In this document: piece after piece, positions 1-11,131 of the stretch
Layout: every line of letters begins with the position of its first letter
Position numbering within the stretch: the stretch's first letter is position 1
DNA from: Dactylorhiza incarnata
Taxonomy: Eukaryota; Streptophyta; Magnoliopsida; Asparagales; Orchidaceae
Direction of reading: 5' to 3'
Assembly: GCA_033032865.1 (NCBI GenBank)
Contig: JAWHQI010000005.1
Coordinates: 7,092,001-7,156,000 of the forward strand
DNA: 64,000 nucleotides
The notes under the pieces: model-generated
Told to the model about the DNA's origin: nothing
Databases searched by the model: none
What the model saw: the letters and a program-made list of their open reading frames with translations, nothing else
Made by a program: the position numbers and the translations under genes

Positions 1-1090
1 CTTGATCTCTTATCGAAGCTAGAAATCAAAGTTAATAGAAAGACTCTTTTTGTTTTCTATACGGACTCATATCCCCACGAACCGGTTGGCTTTAGCCGAT
101 CCTTCCCCGGATACGGCCTCAAGCCTCTCTAGCCAACCCTTCCCCGGATATGGCCTCGAGCACCCCCTAGACCTACTCCCGAGACCTAGTTGCCAACACG
201 AGGCAAATTTCAGCCCTAAGTCCTACCTAGACCTAGTCGCCAACACGAGGCAAATTTACTTATCGATTACAGAAAAGATGTGAATTAAAAAGACAATAAT
301 ATAAAACTCCCTCTATGTGGATCTCTTGAAGAAGCAGACGAAGACGCAGAGTATGATCGTAGTCGATGCGGTCTTTCGTCACGATGATGACGCGTGTTGA
401 AATCTTCTCCATAGATCTCCTTTAGTCTTTATGGATTTGTGGGAGTATATCTCTGAAACTTCCTCTCTATTCTGTGGCACGAAGCTCTGGAATTCTGGAT
501 CTCTTGAGGATTGGGAAGACGGAGCCATGATGTCCTTTTTATAGACTTAGTGCTAGCGCCTGCGCTAGTGGTACCGCCAGCGCTATCCCATATTAGGACA
601 CATTCTGCGCGGCAGAATCTTCAATCCGAGGAAACAATTCTCCCTTGCCAACTGTGCTCCTCGCTATCGGATATCGCCTGGTGCTATCTCCTTCTGTAAG
701 TTTTCCCGGCAATTGCGCTTAATCCAATATTTCGTCGAACGGGAATTCGTCGAACGCCGCTAAGAGTTTGTCGAGCGAAAATTTCGTCGAACGAGAATTC
801 GTCGAACGCCGCTAAGAGTTTATCGAACGAATTTTTTGTCGAACGCCGTTATGAGCATTTCATCGAGCGCCGCTAATAGTTCGTTGAACGGTAGCTAGCG
901 CCTGCGCTAGTACTACCGCCAGTGCTAGTAGATGTTTTGGATTTGTTGGCTCAACTTTGGGGGCAACCTTCTTATGTAATCCTTGAGTCATGTGGACTTT
1001 GTTATCCTGCACACTTGAACACACAAGATCAAATACACATAGGATTTGTTATTCTCAAACCTAGGAGATGCGGAAGACCATGTTCCAACA
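1..1090 (-). repeat. 3' LTR of element I (cut by window edge)
   Basis: It matches 6163-7249 almost base for base. About 181 bp of the LTR lie to the left of the window. A minus-strand TATA-like box sits at 536-543. On its upstream side (higher coordinates) come a GCTAGCGCC-type palindrome cluster at about 549-586, TCGTCGAACG-type motifs at about 727-890, and a second GCTAGCGCC cluster at about 893-929. It ends TGTTCCAACA at 1081-1090, where the similarity to the other copy stops. Confidence 0.88.
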
Positions 1091-2596
1091 AACTCCTCGT
1101 TTTGATAATAATAAATCCATTAATGATAAATCAGAGCATTAATATACAAGCATGAAGAAACATACTTGTGTGTGTGTGAGAGTGATGACTTAGGATAATT
1201 ATCGATTTTAGCATTTAGAATTGCTCCCCCTAAATACATGCTCCCCCTATGTGAATGCTCTCCTAATATGTAAGCTATCATCTTAATTAAGCATTATATT
1301 TTGATAGCAGATTTTATTTATCATGTTAGTTCTCCCCCTTTTGTCATTAGCAAAAGCGGGTAAGGAGACACCACTTAAAAATTGATAATAGATAAAAGCA
1401 AGATCGAGCTTGTAGAGAGGGAAATGATAAGGAGTTTTAGAATACTTGTCATTTAAATTGATCAGAGTTTGAGTATTACAACATTTTCATAAATCAGAGT
1501 TTGTAGCATAAACAAAATGTAATGATTTCCAAGTAACTAAACTACCCAGACAATATGTCTACACCCTAGCCCCGTACTAAGTGACAGATGGGCATGAGGA
1601 GCTGTAAACATGCCGTAGGTTGGGGTGTTAGTCCCATATGCAAACACTAGACACAACTTAACCTAGCAGTCTTTCCCCCCAGTGCCTCGCAAGGCCCCAC
1701 TGGAACCCTCCCCGGTTAAGGACAAGACATGACTAGAGATAAATGTTATCTAATGTCTACAACCCTACGCCCCCGCTATGGTGAGATATGAAGTCATGGA
1801 TAATAATTATTGGAAACATTTAAGCGTTTTAAATCTAATGACATAGCCTATGGATTTATATTTTTATTTGAATTTATGAAAACACTCACATAGCTATTTT
1901 GAAGTCCATTAATAAATTAGAGTTTTTAGTGTAATAATATTTTCATAGAAATAGATCAGAGTTTTATAGCAAAAAAAAATCCATGTTAAAAGTAACTAAT
2001 ATAAAATTTACCATGCAAGTCTACCACTTGTTGAAAGAAAAGAATTTTAAGATTCAAGTGATGATGCACACAAAATAAAAGACTTTAAGTAAGCATGAAA
2101 GCGCAAGGTAAAACAATTATATGGTTATGATGCGGAAGACTTATAGAAATACAAGAACACCTTATTGTAATCAATGATGATCCATAAAAAGATATATGAG
2201 TTATATTTCATAAAGAAGATGTTTTTGTAAATCATTTTTCAATTAAAATCTTTAAGTTTGATAATGAAGTAACCAAGCATGAAATAATGTTATCAAAAAG
2301 AGATTACTACAATGTTATGTTAATTCACAATTTCAAAATAAACTAAACATTGTAGAAAGCATGCTAGGTTATCTAGTGCATTTCATAAGTAAAGAGTAGT
2401 ATAGAATTAGCATTAGGATCCAATACTCATGAGAAGAAGTGTTATGGAAGATAATTATGTGCACATAAGTGTATTTTGAATAGAGTAAACAAATGTTTTA
2501 ATCAAAAATACAAGAGATATGTAAAGTAAAGAGCACAATAAAACACAAATAATTTTACTTCCACGCACTTCAATGCACAAACAAAAATGTACAACT

Positions 2597-2846
2597 ACCA
2601 AGGTGCTTTGCACACACAATGCTCATTAAGACTTATCAGGTTGCAAAGTAGTGCTTGGGGGATCACATAATTTTATTCTTCAATATTGATTTTTTATTGT
2701 GATCCGGTGTACTTAAGAATAAGTGGTTTTTATTTTGAAAGAAAGTTATGGTTTGCACAAGATACTTTACTATTCTTTCCAAGGTGCTCAACCTCACAAC
2801 GCTTATTAAGACTTATCAGGAGGTTCAAGTAGTGCTTGGTGGAGTT
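2597..2846. repeat. Imperfect direct repeat pair, about 65 bp each
   Basis: The segment at about 2597-2663 (AAGGTGCT...GCTCATTAAGACTTATCAGG...AGTAGTGCTTGG) recurs at about 2779-2845 with scattered differences. The copies start about 180 bp apart and lie in the non-coding part of element I. No function is evident. Confidence 0.6.
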
Positions 2847-3720
2847 ATCTTTGTCACTTTATTTTATGATTGTTGTTTTGTACAAAGTTCCCTGAATACA
2901 CTTGTTTTGCAAACCAATATAATTTATGAAAAACATAACCACTTTTCTTAATTTTTAAAAGTGCAAATAAAGGAGTGTAGGTAAGATACTTGTGCAATTT
3001 TAATTCATTGTACTAATACAAAACATACATAAGCATTCTTAGATTAAACACAAATGTAGACAATGTCAAAATAAGTGAGTGAATAAAGATCATTATCAAA
3101 CCTAAAACATTTACTCATACTTAGAGGCATGCTAAGCTTAGTTCTACAAAACTTTTTCACAATAATTGATGCACATATTAATAGATATTTCAAAGCAAGA
3201 TGAAAGCAATGTTCAAAGTAGTTTGAAAAGATAAATTGCAACATTATAGAAGTTCTAAATAATAGATTAAATCATGCTTGATTTTCAATGAAGTCCATAC
3301 AATATTTTTTGATATTTTTGAAGAATAATTTTTATTTAAAGTTTGAACTCATAAAATTGATCTTGGACTTCCCGAGGACTACCTTGTGAGAGGTTCGCCC
3401 GGTACTAGGTGATATGATGGGATGATAGCCCAAATCACCCTTTCGCAAGATACAAGTAAAAAGTTAAGTTCAAAAATAACAAATTTTGATAATTTTTTTG
3501 TTTTATATTTTTGTATTTGATTTTTGCTTTTAGAAATAGAATTTAAACAAATGACAAAACACAAAGGCAAAACATATAATTTTTTGTAATTTGGCTTTTG
3601 TATTTTTGTATTTGATTTTTCAAAAATATAATAAAAGCAAAAATGCAAAAATGAATAGTACACATAGATTAATATATTTTTAGGGATTTTTCAAAATTTT
3701 AAAAATACAGAAAAACACAT

Positions 3721-3755
3721 AGGTGCGCTAGCGCCGGCGTTAGCACTAGCGCGGG
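3721..3755. repeat. Isolated GC-rich palindrome in AT-rich internal DNA
   Basis: The segment contains GCGCTAGCGCCGGCG followed by TTAGCACTAGCGC. It resembles the palindromes in the LTRs of element I (549-586, 893-929) and of the unrelated element C (40266-40405). It stands out sharply from the surrounding AT-rich sequence. Confidence 0.6.
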
Positions 3756-4468
3756 AAATAGTACACGATTTTTTATGATTTTGAAATTTTAAATTGTTGA
3801 TCTTGATTAAGTGTCCCAATAGTTGTTTCATGCAGAAATTTCAGAATTTTAGGAGATGTCTAGATAGTCCAAATTGCATGAAACATTAGCGATTTTGTAT
3901 ATGACTTTTCCAAATAAACTTTGCAGGTGATATATTTCATTATATCTCCATTTTAATATTTTTAAGGCTTATATTTACCAATGTAGTTTGAAAATGATAG
4001 AAAATGTAAGCATGATTGGACATGAATGAACAAGTCAAATATGCATGATTTTAGAGATTTTTATCAAAAGGACAACACTAGATCATGGTGGTGCGTGTGG
4101 CCTTTGTATTTAAGAGAATTAATCTTTCAATATGTCTTTTGTGATTTTCTTTATAATTTAGATAAATATCTCATAACAAATTTAGAGTTTAATTCATATG
4201 GATAATATAAGATATTTATAAGCAGTGAATATTAGAAAGATAGACAGGTCATCAAAATTAGATATGACTTTTGAATTTTGATCAATTTGATTTTATAAAC
4301 ATTTTAATCTTTTAAGAGATAGGAGCATATTTTCAATACTATATAGGATGACCATGACATGATAGTTCAAAAGGAAAACAATAATAAAAAGGACATTAAA
4401 GCACATAATGAAGTAGAAATTTGTATATTTCATTTTGAAAGGATTCTACTTCATGCAATTAATGATAC

Positions 4469-5932
4469 CTAATGAATAAGAGATTTGGGTATCCAAAGAG
4501 GACTGGGTGTGACGATTGCTTTGGGTACCCAAATACATCGTGTTTGCTTTTGGGGAGATGGAAGTGAATGAGCCCTTTTGAGTGGAGTTTGTGTTTCATC
4601 TTCAACTTTGGGTCTCCATTCAAATCTTGGTTTAACATTATTTTTAGTTTTCAAATTTCCATAATCATTTACTTGAACATTTGGATCAAAAAGGTTTTTG
4701 AATTTATAATTTGAAGGAAATTTGTTTGCATTTAATTTTAGGTTGGGAGAAACATGATATTGTAAATTAAGGTGATTTTGAATTTGATTTACAAATCCTT
4801 TATGTTCCTTACTCCCATTTTTAAACTTAGGTATGATGTTCATATTCATATTCAACTTGTTTTTAGATTTAGTTTGATAATGAGAATTTGTATTTACAAT
4901 TTTCATAAGCAAGTTGATTTTTTATTTTAATTCATCATTTTTAATCTTTAAATTATGGCTAGCTTTATTATAGGCGATTGTGCTATTTTTAAGAGTTGAA
5001 ACAATTGAATCTATATGATCTTGATAATTGTTTCTATATTCATCAAATGTTTCATCCATCTCTTTAATTTCAATTTTATATTCTTTACACTTAGCACAAT
5101 CATTTTCCAAAGATGAATTTTCTAAACATAATTTTTTATTTTGTTCTTTTATAAAAAGAAGTTACTTTTCAAGTTCCTTGCATTTTTCTTTTAAGTCATC
5201 AAATTCCATACAAGGTGTAGTGTTTTCAACTAAGGAACCATGGATAGAACTAGATAAATTTGAATTTGATTGTTCATTAATTTTTGCCTTTAAATTTTTA
5301 TTTTCTAAGCGCAATTTGCAATTTGCATTTTTTAATTTCTTAAGTTTGCGCTTTGTAATTTGTAGCAATTGTAAAGTAGAAATAGAAGTACAAAAGATGG
5401 GATTTGATTTCCTTACATTGCTTTTGGGAGAGGCATGATTTGAACATATGGTTTCTTTTAAATCTTTTTGGCACTCCTCTTCCGAAGACAGTACTTCTTC
5501 TTTTCCATTTGATGTGCACTTCATGGATCCGTCATGTGTGGAGCTTTCTTGAATACCTGTGCAGGCTTGCATATTCTCCGGTTCTTGTAATTGTTCCATA
5601 CCTGCAGAAGGAGAATCATAAGTTATTTCAAGAAAATTCCACATCTCGTATGCAGTAGGAAAAGTATAAATGAGTTTGGAAATATTATGATCTCACGCAC
5701 AAAATAGACTATTCATAGATTTTGCATTTAAAACCATTTCGCTCTTATTTAATACGCTAGGTGGTTTTTTGATAGTAATATTCCAAACTTTTTCATCTAA
5801 ACGTTTAAGAAAATTTTCCATTACTATTTTCCATCCTTTATAATTTCTTCCTTCAAATAACGGTGGTTTAAGAGATTTTTCTTCTTCATAAAAATTTACC
5901 CCACTAGTAGAAGCGAGATCATGAGACGCCAT
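4469..5932 (-). pseudogene. Degenerate Copia gag-like ORF of element I
   Basis: A single minus-strand frame runs from ATG at 5932 to a stop at 4469, interrupted by in-frame stops near 5693, 5162 and 4922. The N-terminal part (about residues 20-45, with LKPPLFEGRNYKGWK) looks like the start of a Copia gag of the UBN2 type. Around the first stop the frame reads on through TAYEMWNFLEITYD, a typical gag helix. The middle (about residues 150-340) is Lys/Asn/Glu-rich and probably coiled-coil. The C-terminus has two WVPK/WIPK-type motifs, which in SIRE-like elements lie at the gag-protease boundary. No CCHC knuckle was seen. The first stop is a TGA where CGA would be expected, consistent with deamination. 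Confidence 0.75.
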
Positions 5933-5961
5933 TATTTCCGGTTGTTAAGCCGATTTGGAAT

Positions 5962-5979
5962 AACCTCGCTCTGATACCA
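5962..5979 (-). other. Primer-binding site of element I (initiator-Met type)
   Basis: The minus strand reads TGGTATCAGAGCGAGGTT two bases downstream of the 5' LTR end. This is the usual tRNA-iMet primer site of plant Copia elements, and it fixes the element's orientation. Confidence 0.9.
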
Positions 5980-5981
5980 TT

Positions 5982-7249
5982 TGTTGGATCGGTAGGCGCC
6001 CTTAGAGGGGGCCGGGGGGTGAATAAGGGTTTTAAAAACTTATATTATATTTTTAATAACTTTGAAAAAGCTTTGATTATTAAACTAGAGAAGATCAAGA
6101 AAAATCAAGTGAAGTAAAAGTAAAGACATGATTTTATTAACTTGAGAAGCATGATTACAAAACTTGATCTCTTATCGAAGCTAGAAATCAAAGCTAATAG
6201 AAAGACTCTTTTTGTTTTCTATACCGACTCGTATCCCCACGAACCGGTTGGCTTTAGCCGATCCTTCCCCGGATACAGCCTCAAGCCGCTCTAGCCAACC
6301 CTTCCCCGGAAATGGCCTCGATCACCCCCTAGACCTACTCCCGAGACCTAGTCGCCAACACGAGGTGAATTTCAGCCCTAAGTCCTACCCAGACCTAGTC
6401 GCCAACACGAGGCGAATTTACTAAACGATTATAGAAAAGATGTGAATTAAAAAGACAATAATATAAAACTCCCTCTATGTGGATCTCTCAGAGAAGTAGA
6501 TGAAGACGTAGAGTATGCTCGTAGTCGATGCGGTCTTTCGTCACGATGATGACTCGTGTTGAAATCTTCTCCACGGATCTCCTTTAGTCTTTATGGATTT
6601 GTGGGAGTATATCTCTGAAACTTCCTCTCTATTATGTGGCACGAAGCTCTGGAATTCTGGATCTCTTGAGGATTGGGAAGACGGAGCCATGATGTCCTTT
6701 TTATAGACTTAGCGCTAGCGCCTACGCTAGTGGTACCACCGGCGCTATCCCATATTAGGACACATTCTGTGCGGCAGAATCTTCAATCCGAGGAAACAAT
6801 TCTCCCTTGCCAACTGTGCTCCTCGCTATTGCCGGCGCTATCGGATATCGCTTGGCGCTATCTCCTTCTATAAGTTCTCCCAGCAATTGCGCTTAATCCA
6901 ATATTTCGTCGAACGCCGCTAAGAGTTTGTCGAGCGAACATTTCGTCGAACGAGAATTCGTCGAACGCCGCTAGGAGTTTGTCGAACGAAATTTTCGTCG
7001 AACGCCGTTATGAGCATTTCGTCGAGCGCCGCTAATAGTTCATCGAACGGCAGCTAGCTCCTGTGCTAGTACTACCGCCAGCGCTTGTAGATGTTTTGGA
7101 TTTGTTGGCTCAACTTTGGGGGCAACCTTCTTATGTAATCCTTGAGTCATGTGGACTTTGTTATCCTGCACACTTGAACTCACAAGATCAAATACACATA
7201 GGATTTGTTATTCTCAAACCTAGGAGATGCAGAAGACCATGTTCCAACA
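5982..7249 (-). repeat. 5' LTR of element I
   Basis: This 1268-bp LTR runs TGTTGG...CCAACA on both strands. The minus-strand TATA-like box is at 6698-6705. Upstream of it, in transcription direction, lie a GCTAGCGCC palindrome cluster at 6710-6749, TTCGTCGAACG motifs at about 6902-7050, and another GCTAGCGCC-type cluster at about 7054-7088. The 5 bp flanking its right end are GGAGC. Confidence 0.9.
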
Positions 7250-7907
7250 GGAGCAAGCCTTCAAGTGGTGTGAATACAGTGATTCCCAGACTGCATCTTT
7301 GAAGAAGAAATTCTTCAACCAAAAGGGGAAGCTGTTGTGTGATATAGTGGGAAAGGCACTTCTGTGCAAGCAAGGCTCACATGATTCAATCTCACAACCC
7401 ATGTTTGAGCTGGTTGTAAGGATCATCTTGAAGAAGAGGACTTGCTGGGGAAATGTCCTATACCAAAGGATAAAGCAATGTCTGCAGGCTCCTAACCTAG
7501 GAAGGATCCTCCCACTCTTCCTGCTGAAGGCTTATCCAGGAGAATTATCCTCCATCAAGGGTACTAACATCCACTACTTGAAGAGGTTAGATATTCAGAC
7601 ACTGGACAAGTCAATAAGGGTCCTCTCCATGAGCCAACCCTCTATGGTGGTTGTGCTAAAGGAGAAGAAGAAGAAAGTAAAGAAGAGTGAGGTAGGAGGT
7701 GCTGAGTCCTCTAAGAAGAATGATGATCCTCAAGATCACATGGAATATGTGGGAGGAGAAGATGTCCCCAGGACATGTGGGGATGATGAACCCCAGGGAA
7801 GAGTTGATTCTACGTCTGTGCCAACTCAGATTAATACTGATCCAGCTGTTCCTCCAGCTGAAGATGAACTACTGAACTCACCTATCCATGGTAAATTAGG
7901 TTCTTAG
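7250..7907 (+). pseudogene. Truncated SIRE-type extra ORF (plant transposon-protein domain)
   Basis: The frame is open from the end of element I's LTR to a stop at 7907, about 219 codons, and its N-terminus is cut off by element I. The stretch beginning LLCDIVGKALLCKQGSHDSI aligns by eye with LSDIVGKVLLGKTTGHDYI of the 920-codon ORF of element J on the opposite strand. It is therefore a remnant of the same kind of post-pol ORF. The second half is Lys-, Asp- and Glu-rich and low in complexity. The apparent start codon at 7227 lies in the LTR of element I and is not native. Only about 50 bp separate the stop from a TGTTGGAACA LTR start at 7957, so the 3' part of the original ORF may also be deleted. 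Confidence 0.7.
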
Positions 7908-7956
7908 TTAGGCTTCTCCCCTCTAATAATAGTCTAGTCTAGGTGTCTGACAAACC

Positions 7957-8172
7957 TGTTGGAACAACCCTATTACTGATTTGGGCTAGGATCACTATGT
8001 TCTAACTAAGGATCAAGTTGACCCCATTGTATAGTTTAACTTTTTTTTTCTTAAGTTCTAGCTAATCTATCAGCATAAGAACTTGACCCTTAAACTATAC
8101 AATGGGGTCAACTTGATCCTTAGTTAGAACATAGTGATCCTAGCCCAAATCAGTAATAGGGCTGTTCCAACA
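7957..8172. repeat. 216-bp inverted repeat: two LTR starts joined head to head
   Basis: Arms at 7957-8039 and about 8090-8172 are inverted copies of about 83 bp with a single visible mismatch. Each begins TGTTGGAACA, reading inward. The roughly 50-bp centre holds a T9 run and a smaller AAGTTCT/AGAACTT inverted repeat. The right arm directly follows the polypurine tract of element J, so it is the start of J's 3' LTR. The left arm follows the plus-strand ORF fragment, so it is the start of that element's 3' LTR. No target-site duplication flanks the structure. Confidence 0.8.
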
Positions 8173-8186
8173 ATCTCCCCCTATTT
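8173..8186 (-). other. Polypurine tract of element J
   Basis: The minus strand reads AAATAGGGGGAGAT directly before the LTR start TGTTGGAACAG. The same A-rich/G5-type tract precedes the LTRs of elements K (26841-26853) and E (49353-49366). Confidence 0.85.
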
Positions 8187-8368
8187 GGTTTAGGATACTA
8201 TTTGACAATCAACAAATAAATACAATAAAAAGAATAAACAGCAGAGCATAAAAGATATATCTGACAGAATGAAAATTCATTTCAGCAGATAGATTAAAAA
8301 ATAGTGCTCTGAGTTCATTACAGTCAAAATGTTTAAACAATAACAGAATAAATAAGTCTGAACCTTTT

Positions 8369-11131
8369 TCACTTCTTAGCTGGTTTGAAGATGATTATCC
8401 TGTTTGGATCTTCATACTTCTTCTTGCTTATGTAGAGATCTTGAGCACCAAGAACAGTCTGAGCTCTAGCTTGAACAACAACTGCTTGAGGGTACTGCAT
8501 CATGAATTCTTCAGCATTGAAAAAGTTCTTCGACTTATACTTTTCAAACTCTTTTCTTCTGTACTCTGACATGGTTGAGAACTGAGAATGGTCCTTTCCT
8601 TCAGCTTTTGCCTTATTAATCTGAGCTGAGGCAATTGTCTCTTTGAAACTAGCCTTTTGTGCCATTTCATCAATTTCTGTATTCACTGGGGACAAAGGCC
8701 TATCATCAGAATCAATAGCCTGTAATGAAGGTTTTTCAAAAGGAATGTTTAATTTCCTGTGCAAGGATCCATCAGATATTGTAAGCTTGTATACTGTGGA
8801 AACATTCTTGGAAGGGGTTGAAGAAAATCCTGAGGACCAGGAACTCTGATAACCACTAGTGTTAGCTGGTTTACTTGATTGCTGAGTAGAGAACTTTTGA
8901 GAGGTAGAAGAAGGTATTGTTGAGCCTGCTGGAGGAGGAGGTGGAGGGGGATTGAACTTGACTGGCTTATCAGAATAATATCCAGTTTTCTTGAATTTCT
9001 TTCTCCTTTTATTCTCATTTCTTGAGAATTTCATCCAATGTGGGGTATCCTTGTTAAGAGTGATATTATGAAGGATGTAGTAGGGAATATCACTATCTGG
9101 GTTAGGAGGCTTGGGGACAGCCAAAGACTTAGCCTTTCTTTTCTTTCTCTTCCTTGATAAAGTGTCATCAGAATCACTATCATTGTCATCTTCATTAGAG
9201 TCAGAAGAAGGAATTGGATTATCATGTAAATCATTGACCATTTTAAGAGCTTTGATTCTTTGCTCTTCAGCTTCATAAGCTTCATCCTCTGCTTTCCAGA
9301 TTTCATCAAAGCCTGGAATAGGGGAATCATCAAAAACAAAAATTGGAACAGCAAAGCCTTTGAAACTTTCTTCTAGAATAATGACTGATACTTCTGCTGG
9401 ATCTTGAACTTGAACTGACTTAGGAGCTGGATCTGTAGTATGAACTTTAAAACTTTTGATAATCTTTTTCAACAGAACTTTATCTATAGGAGCATTGTAT
9501 GGAACAATTGCTCTAGAATGTTCATGAGATTTTGGCAGAACTGAGTAAATAGAACTGAACTTAGACAGTAAATGAGTAATATCTAAGGAAGGATGAATAT
9601 AGATATTATTTAACTCTTCTATGACTGGAACTTCAGATTTTTCAACCAAATCAAACATATCTAAATCAGAACTTTGAACTATTTCTTCAACAAAAACTGT
9701 GTCTGTATCTTCAATGAAAACTGTGGCCTCTTCAACAGGAGCTTCTAGAGCTTCTTCATTAGGCATCTCCCCCTGCCTAGCTTTAGGGAGACCTGAATCT
9801 AGGCCCCTAGAAGAAGGGACAGAAAAGGATGAAGGAATTGAAGATATAGTAGAAGAAAGTTCAGAGATTGCTTGAAGAATTGGAGCAATTTTTGCATCCA
9901 ATTTTGAGTCAAGATTTGAAAGAATGTTATGGACTGGAGCAAGTTTTGCATCCAAGATTTTATCTATCTTGGGAATAATGTAGTCAAGAATTTGATCTGC
10001 TATAGTTTGGAAATGTAGAAATAGCATTTTAGGTGGATGAGATGAAGATGGTTGAGAAGTGGAAGGAATAGAAGTGGGTACAAAGATGTTTGAAACATTG
10101 GCATGCTGTTGAGGGATGTCAGAATGACTAGGGCAAGAGTGATGGATGGGTGAATGATAGTCATCATGCATGGGATATGGAGGTAGAGAAGTATGAGGGG
10201 TTAGAAGGGTAGATGAGGATGGAATGTCATCAATGAGTGTTGGAGAATTTTGAGGTGGAGATTGTGCAGGGGAAATGTTCTGAGGTGGAGATGGGAGAGG
10301 AGGTGAAGAAACAAGAGGAGGAGAAGGAGCTTCTAGAAGGGGTGAGGGAGTGACTGGATCAGTCCTTGTGCCTTCAGAAGTTTTCTTTTGTGTAGCTGCT
10401 CCTGTGTTCTTCTTGGTAAACACCCTGTCCCATTTAGAAAAGAGAGCTGAGGTCAGCTTCTTGCTAGCATTAATGGTCACCTTGGGAGAGACCAGAAGGT
10501 CTTGGTGTCTTTCCTGCAGTACAATTCCAATAATTCTCCCAAAACAAACATTTTCCTTTGAAATCTTCTTCTTAATCAATCCAAAGAGAATGGATCCCCA
10601 GTTTACTTTCTTCTTTTCCATTAAGGCCACCATCAACATAAATTGGTGCCTATTGATATAATCATGACCTGTTGTTTTTCCTAACAACACTTTGCCAACA
10701 ATATCAGAAAGAAACTTATATTCCAAGGATAAATTTTTCTTAAGCAGGTGATTAGGGTTTCTAGTAGAATAACCCATCTTAATCAATGCTTCACCATTTT
10801 CAACAGAGCTGAGCTCTAACTCATCATCACCATTAACAAAACCAAAAACCTCAGTGAGAATGGTAGGGGTAAGAGAGACCTGATGTCCTGAGATGGTTCC
10901 TGTCAGACTTTCATCTTCCTGCTTAGCCGTAAAACACCATTCTTTAATCTCTACTGTGTGCAGCTTTATCCTCATGCTCATTAGCTTCTTTAACTGTTGC
11001 TCCTCAAAGAGTTGAAGCATATCTTTGAAGACTTGGTCAGATTGAGCAAAAGATTCCATGTCGATGTCAAACCCGGCATCGAACTTCATTGAATAGAGCG
11101 CGGCTTGAGAAATCGTCATTTGTACCTGCAA
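8369..11131 (-). CDS. Intact 920-codon extra ORF downstream of pol (SIRE-type ORF)
   Basis: This is the only long uninterrupted frame in the window. Residues about 1-230 resemble the putative plant transposon-protein domain found in SIRE-like and other plant elements; the stretch LSDIVGKVLLGKTTGHDYI is shared with the fragment at 7250-7907. Residues about 250-370 are Pro/Ser-rich. Residues about 385-440 have heptad-like spacing suggesting a coiled coil. Residues about 640-680 are acidic and then basic (SDSDD...SRKRKKRK, a possible nuclear signal), followed by a Pro8 run. The C-terminus is charged (SKKKYEDPNRIIIFKPAKK). No signal peptide or clear membrane helix was seen, so calling it envelope-like is not justified. 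It is open although the gag and pol of the same element are broken. The start ATG at 11131 is the first in the frame. Its function is unknown. Confidence 0.75.
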   Translation of the reverse strand: MQVQMTISQAALYSMKFDAGFDIDMESFAQSDQVFKDMLQLFEEQQLKKLMSMRIKLHTVEIKEWCFTAKQEDESLTGTISGHQVSLTPTILTEVFGFVNGDDELELSSVENGEALIKMGYSTRNPNHLLKKNLSLEYKFLSDIVGKVLLGKTTGHDYINRHQFMLMVALMEKKKVNWGSILFGLIKKKISKENVCFGRIIGIVLQERHQDLLVSPKVTINASKKLTSALFSKWDRVFTKKNTGAATQKKTSEGTRTDPVTPSPLLEAPSPPLVSSPPLPSPPQNISPAQSPPQNSPTLIDDIPSSSTLLTPHTSLPPYPMHDDYHSPIHHSCPSHSDIPQQHANVSNIFVPTSIPSTSQPSSSHPPKMLFLHFQTIADQILDYIIPKIDKILDAKLAPVHNILSNLDSKLDAKIAPILQAISELSSTISSIPSSFSVPSSRGLDSGLPKARQGEMPNEEALEAPVEEATVFIEDTDTVFVEEIVQSSDLDMFDLVEKSEVPVIEELNNIYIHPSLDITHLLSKFSSIYSVLPKSHEHSRAIVPYNAPIDKVLLKKIIKSFKVHTTDPAPKSVQVQDPAEVSVIILEESFKGFAVPIFVFDDSPIPGFDEIWKAEDEAYEAEEQRIKALKMVNDLHDNPIPSSDSNEDDNDSDSDDTLSRKRKKRKAKSLAVPKPPNPDSDIPYYILHNITLNKDTPHWMKFSRNENKRRKKFKKTGYYSDKPVKFNPPPPPPPAGSTIPSSTSQKFSTQQSSKPANTSGYQSSWSSGFSSTPSKNVSTVYKLTISDGSLHRKLNIPFEKPSLQAIDSDDRPLSPVNTEIDEMAQKASFKETIASAQINKAKAEGKDHSQFSTMSEYRRKEFEKYKSKNFFNAEEFMMQYPQAVVVQARAQTVLGAQDLYISKKKYEDPNRIIIFKPAKK

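Larger units (their letters stand above)
1091..4468. other. Non-coding 3' internal region of element I
   Basis: This 3.4 kb AT-rich stretch lies between the gag-like frame and the 3' LTR. The open frames here are short and resemble nothing I recognise. It contains C-rich stretches such as 1331-1340 and 1676-1682, an imperfect repeat pair (2597-2845) and an isolated GCTAGCGCC-type palindrome (3721-3755). In an autonomous relative the pol domains would be expected here; they are absent rather than merely decayed. Confidence 0.6.
1..7249 (-). mobile_element. Element I: Copia-derived LTR retrotransposon, gag-only (no pol)
   Basis: Two direct repeats (1-1090 and 5982-7249) flank an internal region of about 4.9 kb. 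Read on the minus strand, the right LTR is the 5' LTR. It starts TGTTGGAACA, ends CCAACA, and is followed after two bases by an initiator-Met-type primer-binding site. The only coding sequence is a broken gag-like frame; no protease, integrase, reverse transcriptase or RNase H similarity was seen. This makes it a non-autonomous derivative (TR-GAG or LARD-like) that would depend on enzymes from a relative. The left LTR starts outside the window, so the target-site duplication cannot be checked. It is inserted into the plus-strand ORF fragment that resumes at 7250. Confidence 0.85.

Noticed and set aside
5028..5658. Plus-strand frames rich in Phe and Ser opposite the I gag
   Set aside because: They are antisense shadows of the Lys/Asn/Glu-rich gag-like frame.
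7957..8172. The palindrome as a MITE or foldback transposon
   Set aside because: Both arms start with an LTR terminus, one directly after a polypurine tract, and no target-site duplication flanks the unit.
8369..11131. Annotation of the extra ORF as an envelope gene
   Set aside because: No signal peptide, clear transmembrane helix or glycoprotein-like Cys pattern is visible; only the position after pol is shared with env-like ORFs.
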